From Stenotrophomonas daejeonensis (GTDB lineage Bacteria > Pseudomonadota > Gammaproteobacteria > Xanthomonadales > Xanthomonadaceae), in NCBI RefSeq assembly GCF_001431505.1, contig NZ_LDJP01000016.1:1-64000 (forward strand): a stretch of 64,000 bases of DNA, in the 5' to 3' direction. This document shows, piece by piece, positions 38,767 through 47,164 of the stretch. Under the pieces are notes generated by a model. The model was not told the origin of the DNA. It saw only the letters and a program-made list of their open reading frames with translations, and made no database searches. Positions within the stretch are counted from its first letter, which is position 1; each line of letters opens with the position of its first letter. The position numbers and the translations under genes are program-made.

Positions 38767-39564
38767 ATGGACCGCTTCCTGCAAGGCCGCACCGCGCTGG
38801 TGACCGGCAGCACCTCCGGCATCGGCCTGGCCATCGCCCGCGCGCTGGCCGCGGCCGGCGCGCGCGTGGCGATCAACGGCCTCGGCAGCCCCGAGCAGAT
38901 CGACGCCGCGCTGGCCAGCGTGCGCGAGGCCGGCGCCGAGGCCTGCCATTTCGGCGCCGACCTGCGCAGGCCCGAAGAGATCGCGGCACTGATGGCGCAG
39001 GTGCAGGACTGGGGCACACTCGACGTGCTGGTCAACTGCGCCGGCATCCAGCACGCCGCGCCGCTGGCCGAGCAGCCCACATCCAAATGGGACGACATCA
39101 TCGCCATCAACCTCAGCGCCGCCTTCCACACCATGCAGCAGGCATTGCCGGGCATGGCCGAACGCGGCTACGGCCGGGTGGTCAACATCGCCTCGGTGCA
39201 CGGGCTGGTGGCGTCGAAGAACAAGGCGCCCTACGTGGCCAGCAAGTTCGGCATCGTCGGCCTGAGCAAGGTGGCGGCGCTGGAGTACGCGGCCGCCGGC
39301 AGCCGCGACAGCGGCGGCGTCACCGTCAACTGCGTGTGCCCGGGCTGGGTGGAGACGCCGTTGATCGAGCCGCAGGTCCAGGCCCACCGCAACGGCGGCA
39401 GCCGCGACGACGGCGTGCGCGCGTTGCTGGAGGAAAAGCAGCCCAGCCAGCGCATGTCGCTGCCCGAAGACATCGCCGCGATGGTGGTGTGGCTGTGCCG
39501 CCGCGAGGCGCACAACCTCACCGGCGCGGCGCTGCCGATGGATGGCGCCTGGACGGCGCAGTGA
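38767..39564 (+). CDS. bdhA: 3-hydroxybutyrate dehydrogenase
   Basis: This 265-residue short-chain dehydrogenase has the nucleotide loop TGSTSGIGLAIA, NCAGIQHAAPL, the catalytic Ser in VNIASVHGLVASKNKAPYVASK (S, Y, K) and CPGWVETPLIEPQV, typical of BdhA. It oxidises 3-hydroxybutyrate to acetoacetate with NAD. The ATG at 38767 has GGAG six bases upstream; an in-frame ATG four codons earlier contains that site and is less likely. It is paired with the divergent oligomer hydrolase. Confidence 0.92.
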   Translation: MDRFLQGRTALVTGSTSGIGLAIARALAAAGARVAINGLGSPEQIDAALASVREAGAEACHFGADLRRPEEIAALMAQVQDWGTLDVLVNCAGIQHAAPLAEQPTSKWDDIIAINLSAAFHTMQQALPGMAERGYGRVVNIASVHGLVASKNKAPYVASKFGIVGLSKVAALEYAAAGSRDSGGVTVNCVCPGWVETPLIEPQVQAHRNGGSRDDGVRALLEEKQPSQRMSLPEDIAAMVVWLCRREAHNLTGAALPMDGAWTAQ

Positions 39565-39678
39565 AGCAGGAACGAGTGAAGAGGAACGAGTGAGAGCAGT
39601 GCCGCGCTTGCTTTTCGCGCTTGCTTTTCGCCCTTGCCTTTGCCTCTACTCGTTCCTCGTTCCTCCCCACTCGTTCCT
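39563..39678. repeat. Inverted GAACGAGTGA repeats around three 13-bp tandem units
   Basis: Left arm 39563-39596 contains GAACGAGTGA twice; right arm 39644-39678 contains the inverse TCGTTCCT-type blocks three times. Between them, three 13-base units (CGCGCTTGCTTTT twice exactly, then CGCCCTTGCCTTT) run from 39603 to 39641. The structure fills the gap between bdhA and the response regulator. Confidence 0.8.
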
Positions 39679-39684
39679 AGCCCC

Positions 39685-40347
39685 ATGCCCAACCTGCTGA
39701 TCGCCGACGACCACCCGCTGTTCCGCGCCGCGCTGCGCCAGGCGGCCAGCGAGGCGATGGCCGATCTGCAGGTGCATGAAGCCGAATCGCTGGAAGGCGT
39801 ACTGGCGGCGCTGGACGCCGCGCCGGACACCGACCTGATCCTGCTCGACCTGCACATGCCCGGCAACCACGGCCTGGCCGGGCTGGCGGCGATCCGCGCC
39901 CAGCACCCGGGCGTGGCGGTGATCGTGGTGTCGGCCAACGACGACCCGCGCGTGGTGCGGCGCGCGCTCGACCACGGCGCGGCCGGCTACCTGCCCAAGA
40001 GCTCGGGCCTGAACGAACTGCGCGAAGCGATCCGCAGCGTGATGGCCTGCGAGCAATGGCTGCCGGCCTCGCTGCGTGCGGCGGTGGCGCGGGCGCAGTC
40101 GTCCAGCCACGACAGCGAACTGGCCGCGCGGCTGGCGAGCCTGTCGCCGCAGCAGTTCCGGGTGCTGGCGCTGGTCGCCGAGGGCCTGCTCAACAAGCAG
40201 ATCGCCGACCGCCTGGACGTGCAGGAACGCACGGTCAAGGCGCACCTGTCGGCGATCTTCGAGCGGCTGGGCGTGCGCAACCGCACCCAGGCCAGCGTGG
40301 TGCTGCGCGAACTGGAACTGAGCGACCCGGCGCGGCAGATCGAGTGA
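39685..40347 (+). CDS. NarL/LuxR-type response regulator
   Basis: This 220-residue regulator has a receiver domain (IADDHPLFRAAL; phospho-acceptor Asp in LILLDLHMPG; Lys in YLPKSS) and a C-terminal LuxR helix-turn-helix (LSPQQFRVLALVAEGLLNKQIADRLDVQERTVKAHLSAIFERL). No sensor kinase is adjacent. It follows bdhA and an inverted-repeat block, and may have its own promoter there. Its targets are unknown. Confidence 0.9.
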   Translation: MPNLLIADDHPLFRAALRQAASEAMADLQVHEAESLEGVLAALDAAPDTDLILLDLHMPGNHGLAGLAAIRAQHPGVAVIVVSANDDPRVVRRALDHGAAGYLPKSSGLNELREAIRSVMACEQWLPASLRAAVARAQSSSHDSELAARLASLSPQQFRVLALVAEGLLNKQIADRLDVQERTVKAHLSAIFERLGVRNRTQASVVLRELELSDPARQIE

Positions 40348-40363
40348 GCGGCAGAACCGCCTC

Positions 40364-40433
40364 GTGGATGCGGGGCTTGCCCCGCATGGGGCTTTGCCGG
40401 GAATACCCGGTGCGGGGCAAGCCCCGCACCTAC
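40364..40433. repeat. REP-like 70-bp element, CGGGGCTTGCCCCG class
   Basis: GTGGATGCGGGGCTTGCCCCGCA with mirrored TGCGGGGCAAGCCCCGCACCTAC. It lies between the convergent 3' ends of the response regulator and trxC. Confidence 0.85.
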
Positions 40434-40440
40434 GGAAAGC

Positions 40441-40875
40441 TCAGGCGTGCGCCTGCGCCCAGCGCACGATGTCGGCCTGCCCCATCGCGCCCGGCTGGCG
40501 CGCCCGTTCGCGGCCGCCCTTGAACAGCACCAGCGTTGGAATGCTGCGGATGCCGAAGCGCGCACCCAGCTCCGGCTGTGCCTGGGTGTCGACCTTGCCC
40601 AGCCGCAGCCGTGGCTCCAACTGCGCGGCGGCAGCCTCGAAATGCGGCGCCATCATCCGGCACGGGCCGCACCACGGCGCCCAGAAATCGACCAGCAGCG
40701 GCAGCTCGCTGTCGATCGCATGAGCCTGGAAACCCGCTGCGTCCAGCGCCAGCGGATGCGCGTCGAACAGCGCCCTGCCGCAGCGCCCGCAGTTCGGGCG
40801 CTCGCCCAGGCGCTCGCCGGGGACGCGGTTGAGCGCGTTGCAGTGCGGGCAGGCCACCCGCAACGGCGCAGTCAC
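40441..40875 (-). CDS. trxC: Thioredoxin TrxC (thioredoxin 2)
   Basis: This 144-residue thioredoxin has an N-terminal zinc ribbon (CPHC...CGRC, ~9-33) and active site WCGPC, with IPTLVLFKGG as the cis-Pro loop. TrxC is a zinc-containing disulfide reductase active in stress. The GTG start overlaps the OsmC stop (GTGA), which makes it the last gene of the osmC/RND cluster. Confidence 0.93.
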   Translation of the reverse strand: MTAPLRVACPHCNALNRVPGERLGERPNCGRCGRALFDAHPLALDAAGFQAHAIDSELPLLVDFWAPWCGPCRMMAPHFEAAAAQLEPRLRLGKVDTQAQPELGARFGIRSIPTLVLFKGGRERARQPGAMGQADIVRWAQAHA

Positions 40876-41348
40876 GCACCCGCTCCCGCGCGGCTGTCGT
40901 GGACCAGCGCGCCGCTGCCGTCCTTGACCACCACCTGCACGTCGATGCCGGCGCGCACGCTCTGGGTAACCACGCAGAACTCCTCGAACTGTTCGAGGAT
41001 GCGCGGCAGTTGCTGGTAGTCGGCGGCCGGGTCGGCCAGTTGCAGCTCGACCTGCGCGCCGGTGAGGCGCCAGCGGCCATCGGCGTTGCGCTCGGGCTGG
41101 GCACGGATGCTCGCCTTCAGCGGCCCCGGTGCGTTCCTGAACTTGCGCAGGGCGAACAGCAGGCTGGCGGCCATGCAGTTGGCCACCGCGGCCAACAGCA
41201 GGCGGGACGGGTTGGGCCCCCGGTCGTGGCCGAGCGGCGCCGGTTCGTCGCCCAGCAGCGGCGCCAGCGCGGTGTCGTCGAAGCCGATGCGGAAGGCGTA
41301 GTCGCCGTCCTGTTCGAGGCTGATGCGGATCGGTTGGTCAATGCTCAC
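40872..41348 (-). CDS. OsmC-family thiol peroxidase-like protein
   Basis: This 158-residue OsmC-like protein has the two conserved cysteines in NCMAASLLFAL and EEFCVVTQSV, consistent with organic or lipid hydroperoxide reduction. The start is set at GTG 41348, which has AGGAG six bases upstream; an ATG two codons earlier touches that site. It is coupled to trxC. It lies 28 bp downstream of the RND pump. Confidence 0.88.
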   Translation of the reverse strand: MSIDQPIRISLEQDGDYAFRIGFDDTALAPLLGDEPAPLGHDRGPNPSRLLLAAVANCMAASLLFALRKFRNAPGPLKASIRAQPERNADGRWRLTGAQVELQLADPAADYQQLPRILEQFEEFCVVTQSVRAGIDVQVVVKDGSGALVHDSRAGAGA

Positions 41349-41376
41349 GGCCATCTCCTGCGGTCGGGATTCGGGT

Positions 41377-44300
41377 TCACGATACGCCACGCAACGGACG
41401 CCGCAGCAGCGCGTAGTACAGCAGCGGGATCACCACCAGCGTCAGCACGGTGGAGACGAGGATGCCGAAGATCAACGCGATCGCCAGTCCGTTGAAGATC
41501 GGATCGTCGAGGATGAAGAACGCGCCGGCCATCGCCGCGATCGCGGTCAGCGCGATCGGCTGCGCGCGCACCGCGCAGGCCTCGACCACCGCGCGCTCCA
41601 GCGCGTGCCCGCGTTCGACCAAGTGGTTGATGAAATCCACCAGCAGGATCGAGTTGCGCACGATGATGCCGGCCAGCGCGATCATGCCGATCATGCTGGT
41701 GGCGGTGAACTGCGCGCCGAGCAGGGCATGGCCGGGCATCACCCCGATCACGGTCAGCGGGATCGGCGCCATGATCACCAGCGGCACCACGTAGCTGCGG
41801 AAATACGCCACCACCAGCAGGTAGATCAGCACCATGCCGGCGGCATAGGCGATGCCCATGTCGCGGAAGGTTTCCCAGGTGATCTGCCATTCGCCGTCCC
41901 ACTTCAGGCCGAAGCCCGCGGTATCCGCTGGCTGGCGCACGAAAAACTGCGACAACCGCTGGCCGCCGATGGCGTTGTCGCCGACCTGCCCGACCAGATC
42001 GAACATGCCGTACAGCGGGCTGTCGAAGCTGCCGCCCTCGTCACCCGTCACGTAGACCACCGGCAGCAGGTCCTTGTGGTGGATGGCACCATCCCACTGC
42101 GTGCGCCGTACCTGCACCAGTTCCGACAGCGGCAGCAACTGGCCGTCGCCGCCGCGCACGCGCAGCGCCAGCACGCCGTCGAGCGTGGTCTGCCCGGCAG
42201 CCGGCAGACGCAGCCGGATCGGACGCGGGTATCTGGAACTGCCGTCGATGACGTGGCTGGCGTCCATGCCGGACAAACCGGCGGCGATGGTCCGGGCGAT
42301 ATCGGCCTGCGACACGCCCAGCCGCGCCGCGCGCACGCGGTCGATGGCCAGCACTTCGCGCGTGGCGTCGGCTTCGACGCTGGTATCGACATCGACGATG
42401 CCGTCGGTATCGAGGAAGCGTTGTTCCAGCGCACGGCCGATGCCGCGCAGGCGCGCATGATCCGGGCCGTACAGTTCGGCCACGATCGGCGACAGCACCG
42501 GCGGGCCGGGTGGCACCTCCACCACCTTGACCGACGCGCCATGACGGCGGCCGATCCCCGCCACCTGCGGACGCAACGCCACCGCGATGTCGTGGCTCTT
42601 GCGGCTGCGCTCGTGGCGACCGACCAGGTTGACCTGCAGGTCGCCGACGTTGGCGCCTTCGCGCAGATAGTACTGGCGCACCAGACCGTTGAAATTGATC
42701 GGCGCGGCGGTGCCGGCATGGCCTTGGTAATCCCGTACTTCCGGGGTGCGGTCGAGCACCCCGGCCAGTTCGACAAGCAACGCGTTGGTGTCCTCCAGCG
42801 TGCGGCCTTCGGGCATGTCCACCACCAGCTGCAATTCGGACTTGTTGTCGAACGGCAGCATCTTCAGTACCACCAGCTTGAACACCACCAGGCTCGCGGC
42901 CAACGCCACCAGCGCGGCCATCGCCATGAACAGCAGGCGGCGCCGGCGCGCGCCGCCATCGGCGACGAGGAAGGGCGTCATTGCCCGTTCGAACATGCTG
43001 TGCAGGCGTGCGGCCATGCTGTTTTCAGCATGACCGTGTTCGCCTGTTGCCTGTGCACCGGCATGGCGACGCAGCAGTTTCAGCGACAGCCACGGCGTCA
43101 CCACCAGCGCGATCGTCAGCGACAACAACATGCCGACCGAGGCGTTGACCGGAATCGGCCGCATGTACGGCCCCATCAGGCCGCTGACGAAGGCCATCGG
43201 CATCAGCGCGGCGATCACGGTAAACGTGGCCAGAATCGTCGGCCCACCTACTTCATCGACCGCCGGCGGGATCGCCTCGCGCAGCGTTTTCCCGCCCTGC
43301 GCCATGTGCCGGTGGATGTTCTCCACCACCACGATGGCGTCATCGACGAGGATGCCGATCGAGAAGATCAGCGCGAACAGCGACACCCGGTTGAGGGTGA
43401 AGCCCATCGCCCAGGACGCGAACAGCGTCACCGCCAACGTCAGCACCACCGCGCTGCCGATGACCACCGCCTCGCGCCGGCCCAATGCGAACAGCACCAG
43501 CAACACCACCGAGCCGGTGGCGAACACCAGCTTCTTGATCAGCGTGCGCGCCTTGTCGCCGGCGGTGGCACCGTAGTCGCGGGTGACGGTGACTTCCACG
43601 CCCTCGGGGATGACCTGCCCGCGCAGTGCCTCGACCCGCTCCGACACCCTGCGGGTGATGTCGGTGGCGTTGCCGCCCGGCTGCTTGGCGATGGCCAGCG
43701 TGACCGCCGGCGCCATGCCGGTGCGCGGGCCGGCGCGGCCGGCCGGTGCGCCATGCCAGACGTAGCTCGACGGCAGATCGGCGGCATCGTCGACCGTGGC
43801 GACGTCGGCAAGGCGTACCGGCTGCCCGCCGGCAACGCCCAGCACCAGCCCGGCGACGTCTGCGCGGTCGGCAAGGAACTGCCCGGCGCTGACCTGCACC
43901 ACGCCATCGCCACCGATGCGCTCGCCGGCCTGCCGGGCGAGGTTGGCGGCCTGCAAGGCGCCGGCCAGATCGGCCACCGTCAGGCCGTGCGTGGCCAGCC
44001 GTGCCGGGTCCAGCGTCACCCGCATTGCCCGCTCCGGCGCGCCGAGGGTGTGGATGTCGCGGGTGCCGGGGATGTGCTTGAGTTCGGTTTCCAGCGTGTG
44101 CGCCACTTCGGCCAGGTCGAGCGCACTGCGCTGCGCATCGTCGGTCCACAGCGTCAGCGTCATCACCGGCACGTCGTCGATGCCCTTGGGCTTGACGATG
44201 GGCTGGCCGACGCCGAGGTCCGGCGGCATCCAGTCCCGGTTGGAAAACACCTTGTCGTACAGCCGCACCAGCGCCGGCTGCCGCGGCACGCCGACCTCGT

Positions 44301-44616
44301 ACTCCACCGTCAGCACCGCCATGCCGGGGCGGCTGACCGAATAGGTGTGCCGCACCTGCTCGATCCCGGCCAGCTTCTGCTCCAGCGGGTACGCCACCAT
44401 CTGCTCGACCTGCCGCGCGTCGGCACCGGGGAACGGCACGATGACGTTGGCCATCGTCACGTCGATCTGCGGCTCTTCCTCGCGCGGGGTGATGGCCACC
44501 GCGACCAGGCCCAGCAGCAGCCCCAGCAACGCGAGGATCGGCGTCAACGGGTTGTCCTGGAAGGTGCGGGCAAGGCGGCCGGAGATACCCAGCCGCGGCG
44601 TATCGTGCACGGCCAT
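41377..44616 (-). CDS. RND efflux pump permease (HAE1-like)
   Basis: This 1079-residue inner-membrane permease has N-terminal TM helix PLTPILALLGLLLGLVAVAIT and porter-domain motifs (VIVPFPGADARQVEQMVAYPLE). The proton-relay TM4 segment SIGILVDDAIVVVENIHRHM carries the DD pair seen in hydrophobe/amphiphile-type pumps rather than metal pumps. A second set of helices lies in the C-terminal half. No outer-membrane channel gene is beside it, so it should use a TolC-like protein encoded elsewhere. It is two bases from the adaptor gene. Confidence 0.93.
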   Translation of the reverse strand: MAVHDTPRLGISGRLARTFQDNPLTPILALLGLLLGLVAVAITPREEEPQIDVTMANVIVPFPGADARQVEQMVAYPLEQKLAGIEQVRHTYSVSRPGMAVLTVEYEVGVPRQPALVRLYDKVFSNRDWMPPDLGVGQPIVKPKGIDDVPVMTLTLWTDDAQRSALDLAEVAHTLETELKHIPGTRDIHTLGAPERAMRVTLDPARLATHGLTVADLAGALQAANLARQAGERIGGDGVVQVSAGQFLADRADVAGLVLGVAGGQPVRLADVATVDDAADLPSSYVWHGAPAGRAGPRTGMAPAVTLAIAKQPGGNATDITRRVSERVEALRGQVIPEGVEVTVTRDYGATAGDKARTLIKKLVFATGSVVLLVLFALGRREAVVIGSAVVLTLAVTLFASWAMGFTLNRVSLFALIFSIGILVDDAIVVVENIHRHMAQGGKTLREAIPPAVDEVGGPTILATFTVIAALMPMAFVSGLMGPYMRPIPVNASVGMLLSLTIALVVTPWLSLKLLRRHAGAQATGEHGHAENSMAARLHSMFERAMTPFLVADGGARRRRLLFMAMAALVALAASLVVFKLVVLKMLPFDNKSELQLVVDMPEGRTLEDTNALLVELAGVLDRTPEVRDYQGHAGTAAPINFNGLVRQYYLREGANVGDLQVNLVGRHERSRKSHDIAVALRPQVAGIGRRHGASVKVVEVPPGPPVLSPIVAELYGPDHARLRGIGRALEQRFLDTDGIVDVDTSVEADATREVLAIDRVRAARLGVSQADIARTIAAGLSGMDASHVIDGSSRYPRPIRLRLPAAGQTTLDGVLALRVRGGDGQLLPLSELVQVRRTQWDGAIHHKDLLPVVYVTGDEGGSFDSPLYGMFDLVGQVGDNAIGGQRLSQFFVRQPADTAGFGLKWDGEWQITWETFRDMGIAYAAGMVLIYLLVVAYFRSYVVPLVIMAPIPLTVIGVMPGHALLGAQFTATSMIGMIALAGIIVRNSILLVDFINHLVERGHALERAVVEACAVRAQPIALTAIAAMAGAFFILDDPIFNGLAIALIFGILVSTVLTLVVIPLLYYALLRRPLRGVS

Positions 44617-44617
44617 G

Positions 44618-45685
44618 TCACTGCTCCCCGCGCGCGGCGGCCAGCGCCTGCATCGCCGCCAGCGGATCGGCGGCGATGCGCTCGCCCGGCCGCAGGCCGG
44701 CGATCACCTCGACCTCGTTGCCCACGCGTTCGCCCAGGCGCAACTGGCGCAACGCCACGCGCCCGTCGGCCAGCACGTAGACCGCATTGACCTCGCCCCG
44801 GCGCAGCAGCGCCGATGCCGGTACGCGCACACCGGCGTCGCCTTTCAGTGCCGGGAACGCGACGCGGGCGGTGCTGCCCGGCCACGGCGCGGGCTCCAGC
44901 GCAGGCAGTTGCACGCGCACCTTCACCGCATGGGTGGCGGCATCGGCGGCGGGGAATACCGTCACCTGCGCCGCATCGATGCCGCGGCCATCGTCGAAAC
45001 GCACCCGCGCCTGCGGATGGGCGCGGATGGCCTCGGCGTCGGACTGCGGCACGCTGACCTCGATGCGCAGCGCATCGGGCGCGAACACCGTCATCAGCAC
45101 GCGGCCTGCACCGACGCTTTCGCCCGGCTCCACCTCGCGCATGCTGACGATGCCCGCATACGGTGCACGGATCGTCGTGTAGGCGCTCTGCTGACCGGCA
45201 TGGGCCAGCTGCGCGCGTGCCGCATCGCGTGCGGCGACGGCGGCGTCGCGGCTGGCACGCGCCTGGTCGAACTGCGCGCGCGACACGTACCGGCCCTGCA
45301 CGAGATCGGCATGCCGCCGGTAGTTCAACTCGGCTTCGTTGGCGCTGGCCTCGGCCGCACGCAGCTGTGCGCGCGCCGCATCGACGCCGGCCTGCTGCTC
45401 GACCGCACTGAGCCGCAGCAGCACCTGCCCGGCGCTGACGCGGTCGTTGACGTCGGCCAGCACCTCGCCGACCCGGCCGCTGGTCTGCGCCGACAACGTG
45501 GCCTGATGCACCGCCTCGACCACGCCGTCCCAGCCACGGCCTTCGGCCGCATCGGCGGCCCGCACCACGAGGGTCTGCAGGCCGTCGACCGCGGCCGGCG
45601 CCTGTACCTTCCCGCCACCGCCGCAGGCCGCCAGCGCGACGGCCAGCAGCGTCGGCAGCAACCAGCGTGTCGTGCGCAGGCTCAC
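44618..45685 (-). CDS. RND periplasmic adaptor lipoprotein
   Basis: This 355-residue adaptor has a lipobox (LLAVALAACGG). The membrane-fusion pattern follows: TLSAQTSGRVGEVLADVNDRVSAGQVLLRL (lipoyl half), a coiled-coil hairpin (~95-150), RAPYAGIVSMREVEPGESVGAG, and beta-barrel and C-terminal domains. The GTG at 45685 has GAGGG about seven bases upstream; this start also gives a compact signal peptide. It sits between DUF2892 and the permease. Confidence 0.9.
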   Translation of the reverse strand: MSLRTTRWLLPTLLAVALAACGGGGKVQAPAAVDGLQTLVVRAADAAEGRGWDGVVEAVHQATLSAQTSGRVGEVLADVNDRVSAGQVLLRLSAVEQQAGVDAARAQLRAAEASANEAELNYRRHADLVQGRYVSRAQFDQARASRDAAVAARDAARAQLAHAGQQSAYTTIRAPYAGIVSMREVEPGESVGAGRVLMTVFAPDALRIEVSVPQSDAEAIRAHPQARVRFDDGRGIDAAQVTVFPAADAATHAVKVRVQLPALEPAPWPGSTARVAFPALKGDAGVRVPASALLRRGEVNAVYVLADGRVALRQLRLGERVGNEVEVIAGLRPGERIAADPLAAMQALAAARGEQ

Positions 45686-45695
45686 GGCATCGCCC

Positions 45696-45899
45696 TCACT
45701 TGAACGCGCAACCGCCGGGAACACCCAGTCTGCGGAATACCAGCGCGGCCGGGCAGAAACCGGTGAAGCTGGCCTGCAGCAGGTTCAGGCCGACGAATGC
45801 GGTGAGCCACAGCCACGAAGGGGAAACGAAGTGCGCCAGCGCGACGCTGGCAAGGATCATCACGCCGGCAAAGGCGAGTACGGCACGGTCGAGGTTCAT
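45696..45899 (-). CDS. DUF2892 membrane protein (YgaP C-terminal type)
   Basis: This 67-residue protein has two transmembrane segments (VLAFAGVMILASVALAHF; WLWLTAFVGLNLLQASFTGFC) and the GFCPAALVFRRLGV signature of DUF2892. The same domain is the membrane tail of the YgaP rhodanese of E. coli, a gene controlled by the sulfide-responsive regulator YgaV. The ATG at 45899 follows GGAG by 8 nt. It is the first gene of the minus-strand unit, divergent from the ArsR gene. Confidence 0.87.
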   Translation of the reverse strand: MNLDRAVLAFAGVMILASVALAHFVSPSWLWLTAFVGLNLLQASFTGFCPAALVFRRLGVPGGCAFK

Positions 45900-45949
45900 T
45901 GCGGCATCTCCAGTCGGTTCGCCGGGCGGCCACGCTGGCCGGGGCACCA

Positions 45950-45992
45950 TAAAATTAGCAACAACTAATATTAGAATCAACTGATATATTGA
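45950..45992. promoter_or_regulatory. Operator-promoter between DUF2892 and arsR-type gene
   Basis: An AT-rich island in very GC-rich DNA contains the perfect palindrome CTAATATTAG (45965-45974), with ATTAG and CTGAT half sites around it and TGATATATT as a possible -10. It is the expected target of the adjacent ArsR-family repressor. Confidence 0.65.
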
Positions 45993-46089
45993 ATGCAAGG
46001 CAACCCGCGGCCCCCCGCGTCCACGCATCCGCTTGCCGGCGGCGCCGATGCGTGGCGCAATGCACGATTACCGCTCCAGTGGAATGACG

Positions 46090-46437
46090 ATGGCCAAGAA
46101 CAGCGGCAGCGGCTTCGACGTGACCGCGATGCGCGCCCACGCCGGCGACGCGGCGCAGTTGCTCAAGGCGCTGGCCAACGAGAACCGCCTTCAGGTGCTG
46201 TGCCTGCTTGCCGAGGGCGAACGCTCGGTGGGTGACATCAACGCCCTGCTCGACCTGAGCCAGTCGGCGCTGTCGCAGCACCTGGCGGTGCTGCGCGAGG
46301 AAGGGCTGGTACGGACCCGGCGCGAGGCGCAGACGATCTACTACGCGCTGGCGCCGGGCCCGGCGCTGTCGGTCATGCAGACCCTGCATGGCATCTACTG
46401 CGCGCCACCGGCACGAAACAGGCCGGGCCGGCGGTGA
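46090..46437 (+). CDS. BigR/SqrR-like ArsR-family repressor
   Basis: This 115-residue winged-helix regulator reads AAQLLKALANENRLQVLCLLAEGERSVGDINALL, then LDLSQSALSQHLAVLREEGLVRTRREAQTIYYAL and LHGIYCAPP. Cysteines C38 and C104 are 66 residues apart, the same spacing as the redox pair reported for BigR and SqrR, which form a polysulfide bridge on sensing persulfides. Metal-binding ArsR sites are not seen. The ATG at 46090 has GGA six bases upstream (another in-frame ATG at 46084). It is divergent from DUF2892-RND-OsmC-TrxC, which it probably represses. Confidence 0.9.
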   Translation: MAKNSGSGFDVTAMRAHAGDAAQLLKALANENRLQVLCLLAEGERSVGDINALLDLSQSALSQHLAVLREEGLVRTRREAQTIYYALAPGPALSVMQTLHGIYCAPPARNRPGRR

Positions 46438-46462
46438 TCCCGGCGCGCTCGCGCCGGCGCCG

Positions 46463-47164
46463 CTACAGGTCCGAAGCGTCCAGTACCTGGCGCAGGAACG
46501 GCACGGTGATGCGCCGCTTGGCCGCCAGCGATTCGCGGTCGAGGCGGTCGAGCAGCCGCACCAGCCCGGCCAGGTCGCGGCCGGTACGGGCCAGCAGCCA
46601 GTCTATGGCGGCTTCGTCCAGCACCAGCCCGCGGCGCAGCGCACGGGTGCGCAGCACCGCGCTGCGGCCTTCGTCGTCCAACGGCGACAGCATGATGCGG
46701 CCGCATTGCGCCAGCCGCGAGCGCAGGTCCGGCAGCACCAGTCCCAACCCGTCGGGGGCGGCGGAGGCGGTATAAAGCAGGGCCACGCCGGCCGCGCGTG
46801 CGCGGTTGTGGAAGTCGAACAGCGCCACCTCGTCGTCACGCCGGCCGGCGATGGCGTCCAGCCCGTCGAGGGCGATGACGTCACGCCCTTCCAGCGCTTC
46901 CAGCGCGTCGCGCAGGCGGCCGGCGGCCGCGGCCAGCGGCAAATAAGCCGAGCCGCGCCCGGCCTGCTCGGCGGCCGCGCACAGGGCCAGCGCTAGATGG
47001 GTCTTGCCGGTGCCGGCCGGACCCAACAGGTAGACCCAGTCCTGCGCCTCGCCCACTGCGATCGCGCGCAACTGCGCCAGCGCCCCGTCCGGGGCGCCGA
47101 TGTAGCTTTCCAAGCGCTGGTCCGGCGGGTAGCGCAGGGCCAGCGGCAACTGCGGCACGCTCAC
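46463..47164 (-). CDS. hda: Hda, DnaA regulatory inactivator
   Basis: This 233-residue AAA+ protein related to DnaA starts QLPLALRYPPDQRLESYIG, with a clamp-binding motif (QLPLAL) at the N-terminus. It has Walker A GPAGTGKTHLA, a sensor region and an arginine finger zone (LRSRLAQCGRIMLSPL). With the beta clamp it stimulates ATP hydrolysis by DnaA and prevents re-initiation. GTG start overlapping the permease stop (GTGA). Confidence 0.9.
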   Translation of the reverse strand: MSVPQLPLALRYPPDQRLESYIGAPDGALAQLRAIAVGEAQDWVYLLGPAGTGKTHLALALCAAAEQAGRGSAYLPLAAAAGRLRDALEALEGRDVIALDGLDAIAGRRDDEVALFDFHNRARAAGVALLYTASAAPDGLGLVLPDLRSRLAQCGRIMLSPLDDEGRSAVLRTRALRRGLVLDEAAIDWLLARTGRDLAGLVRLLDRLDRESLAAKRRITVPFLRQVLDASDL

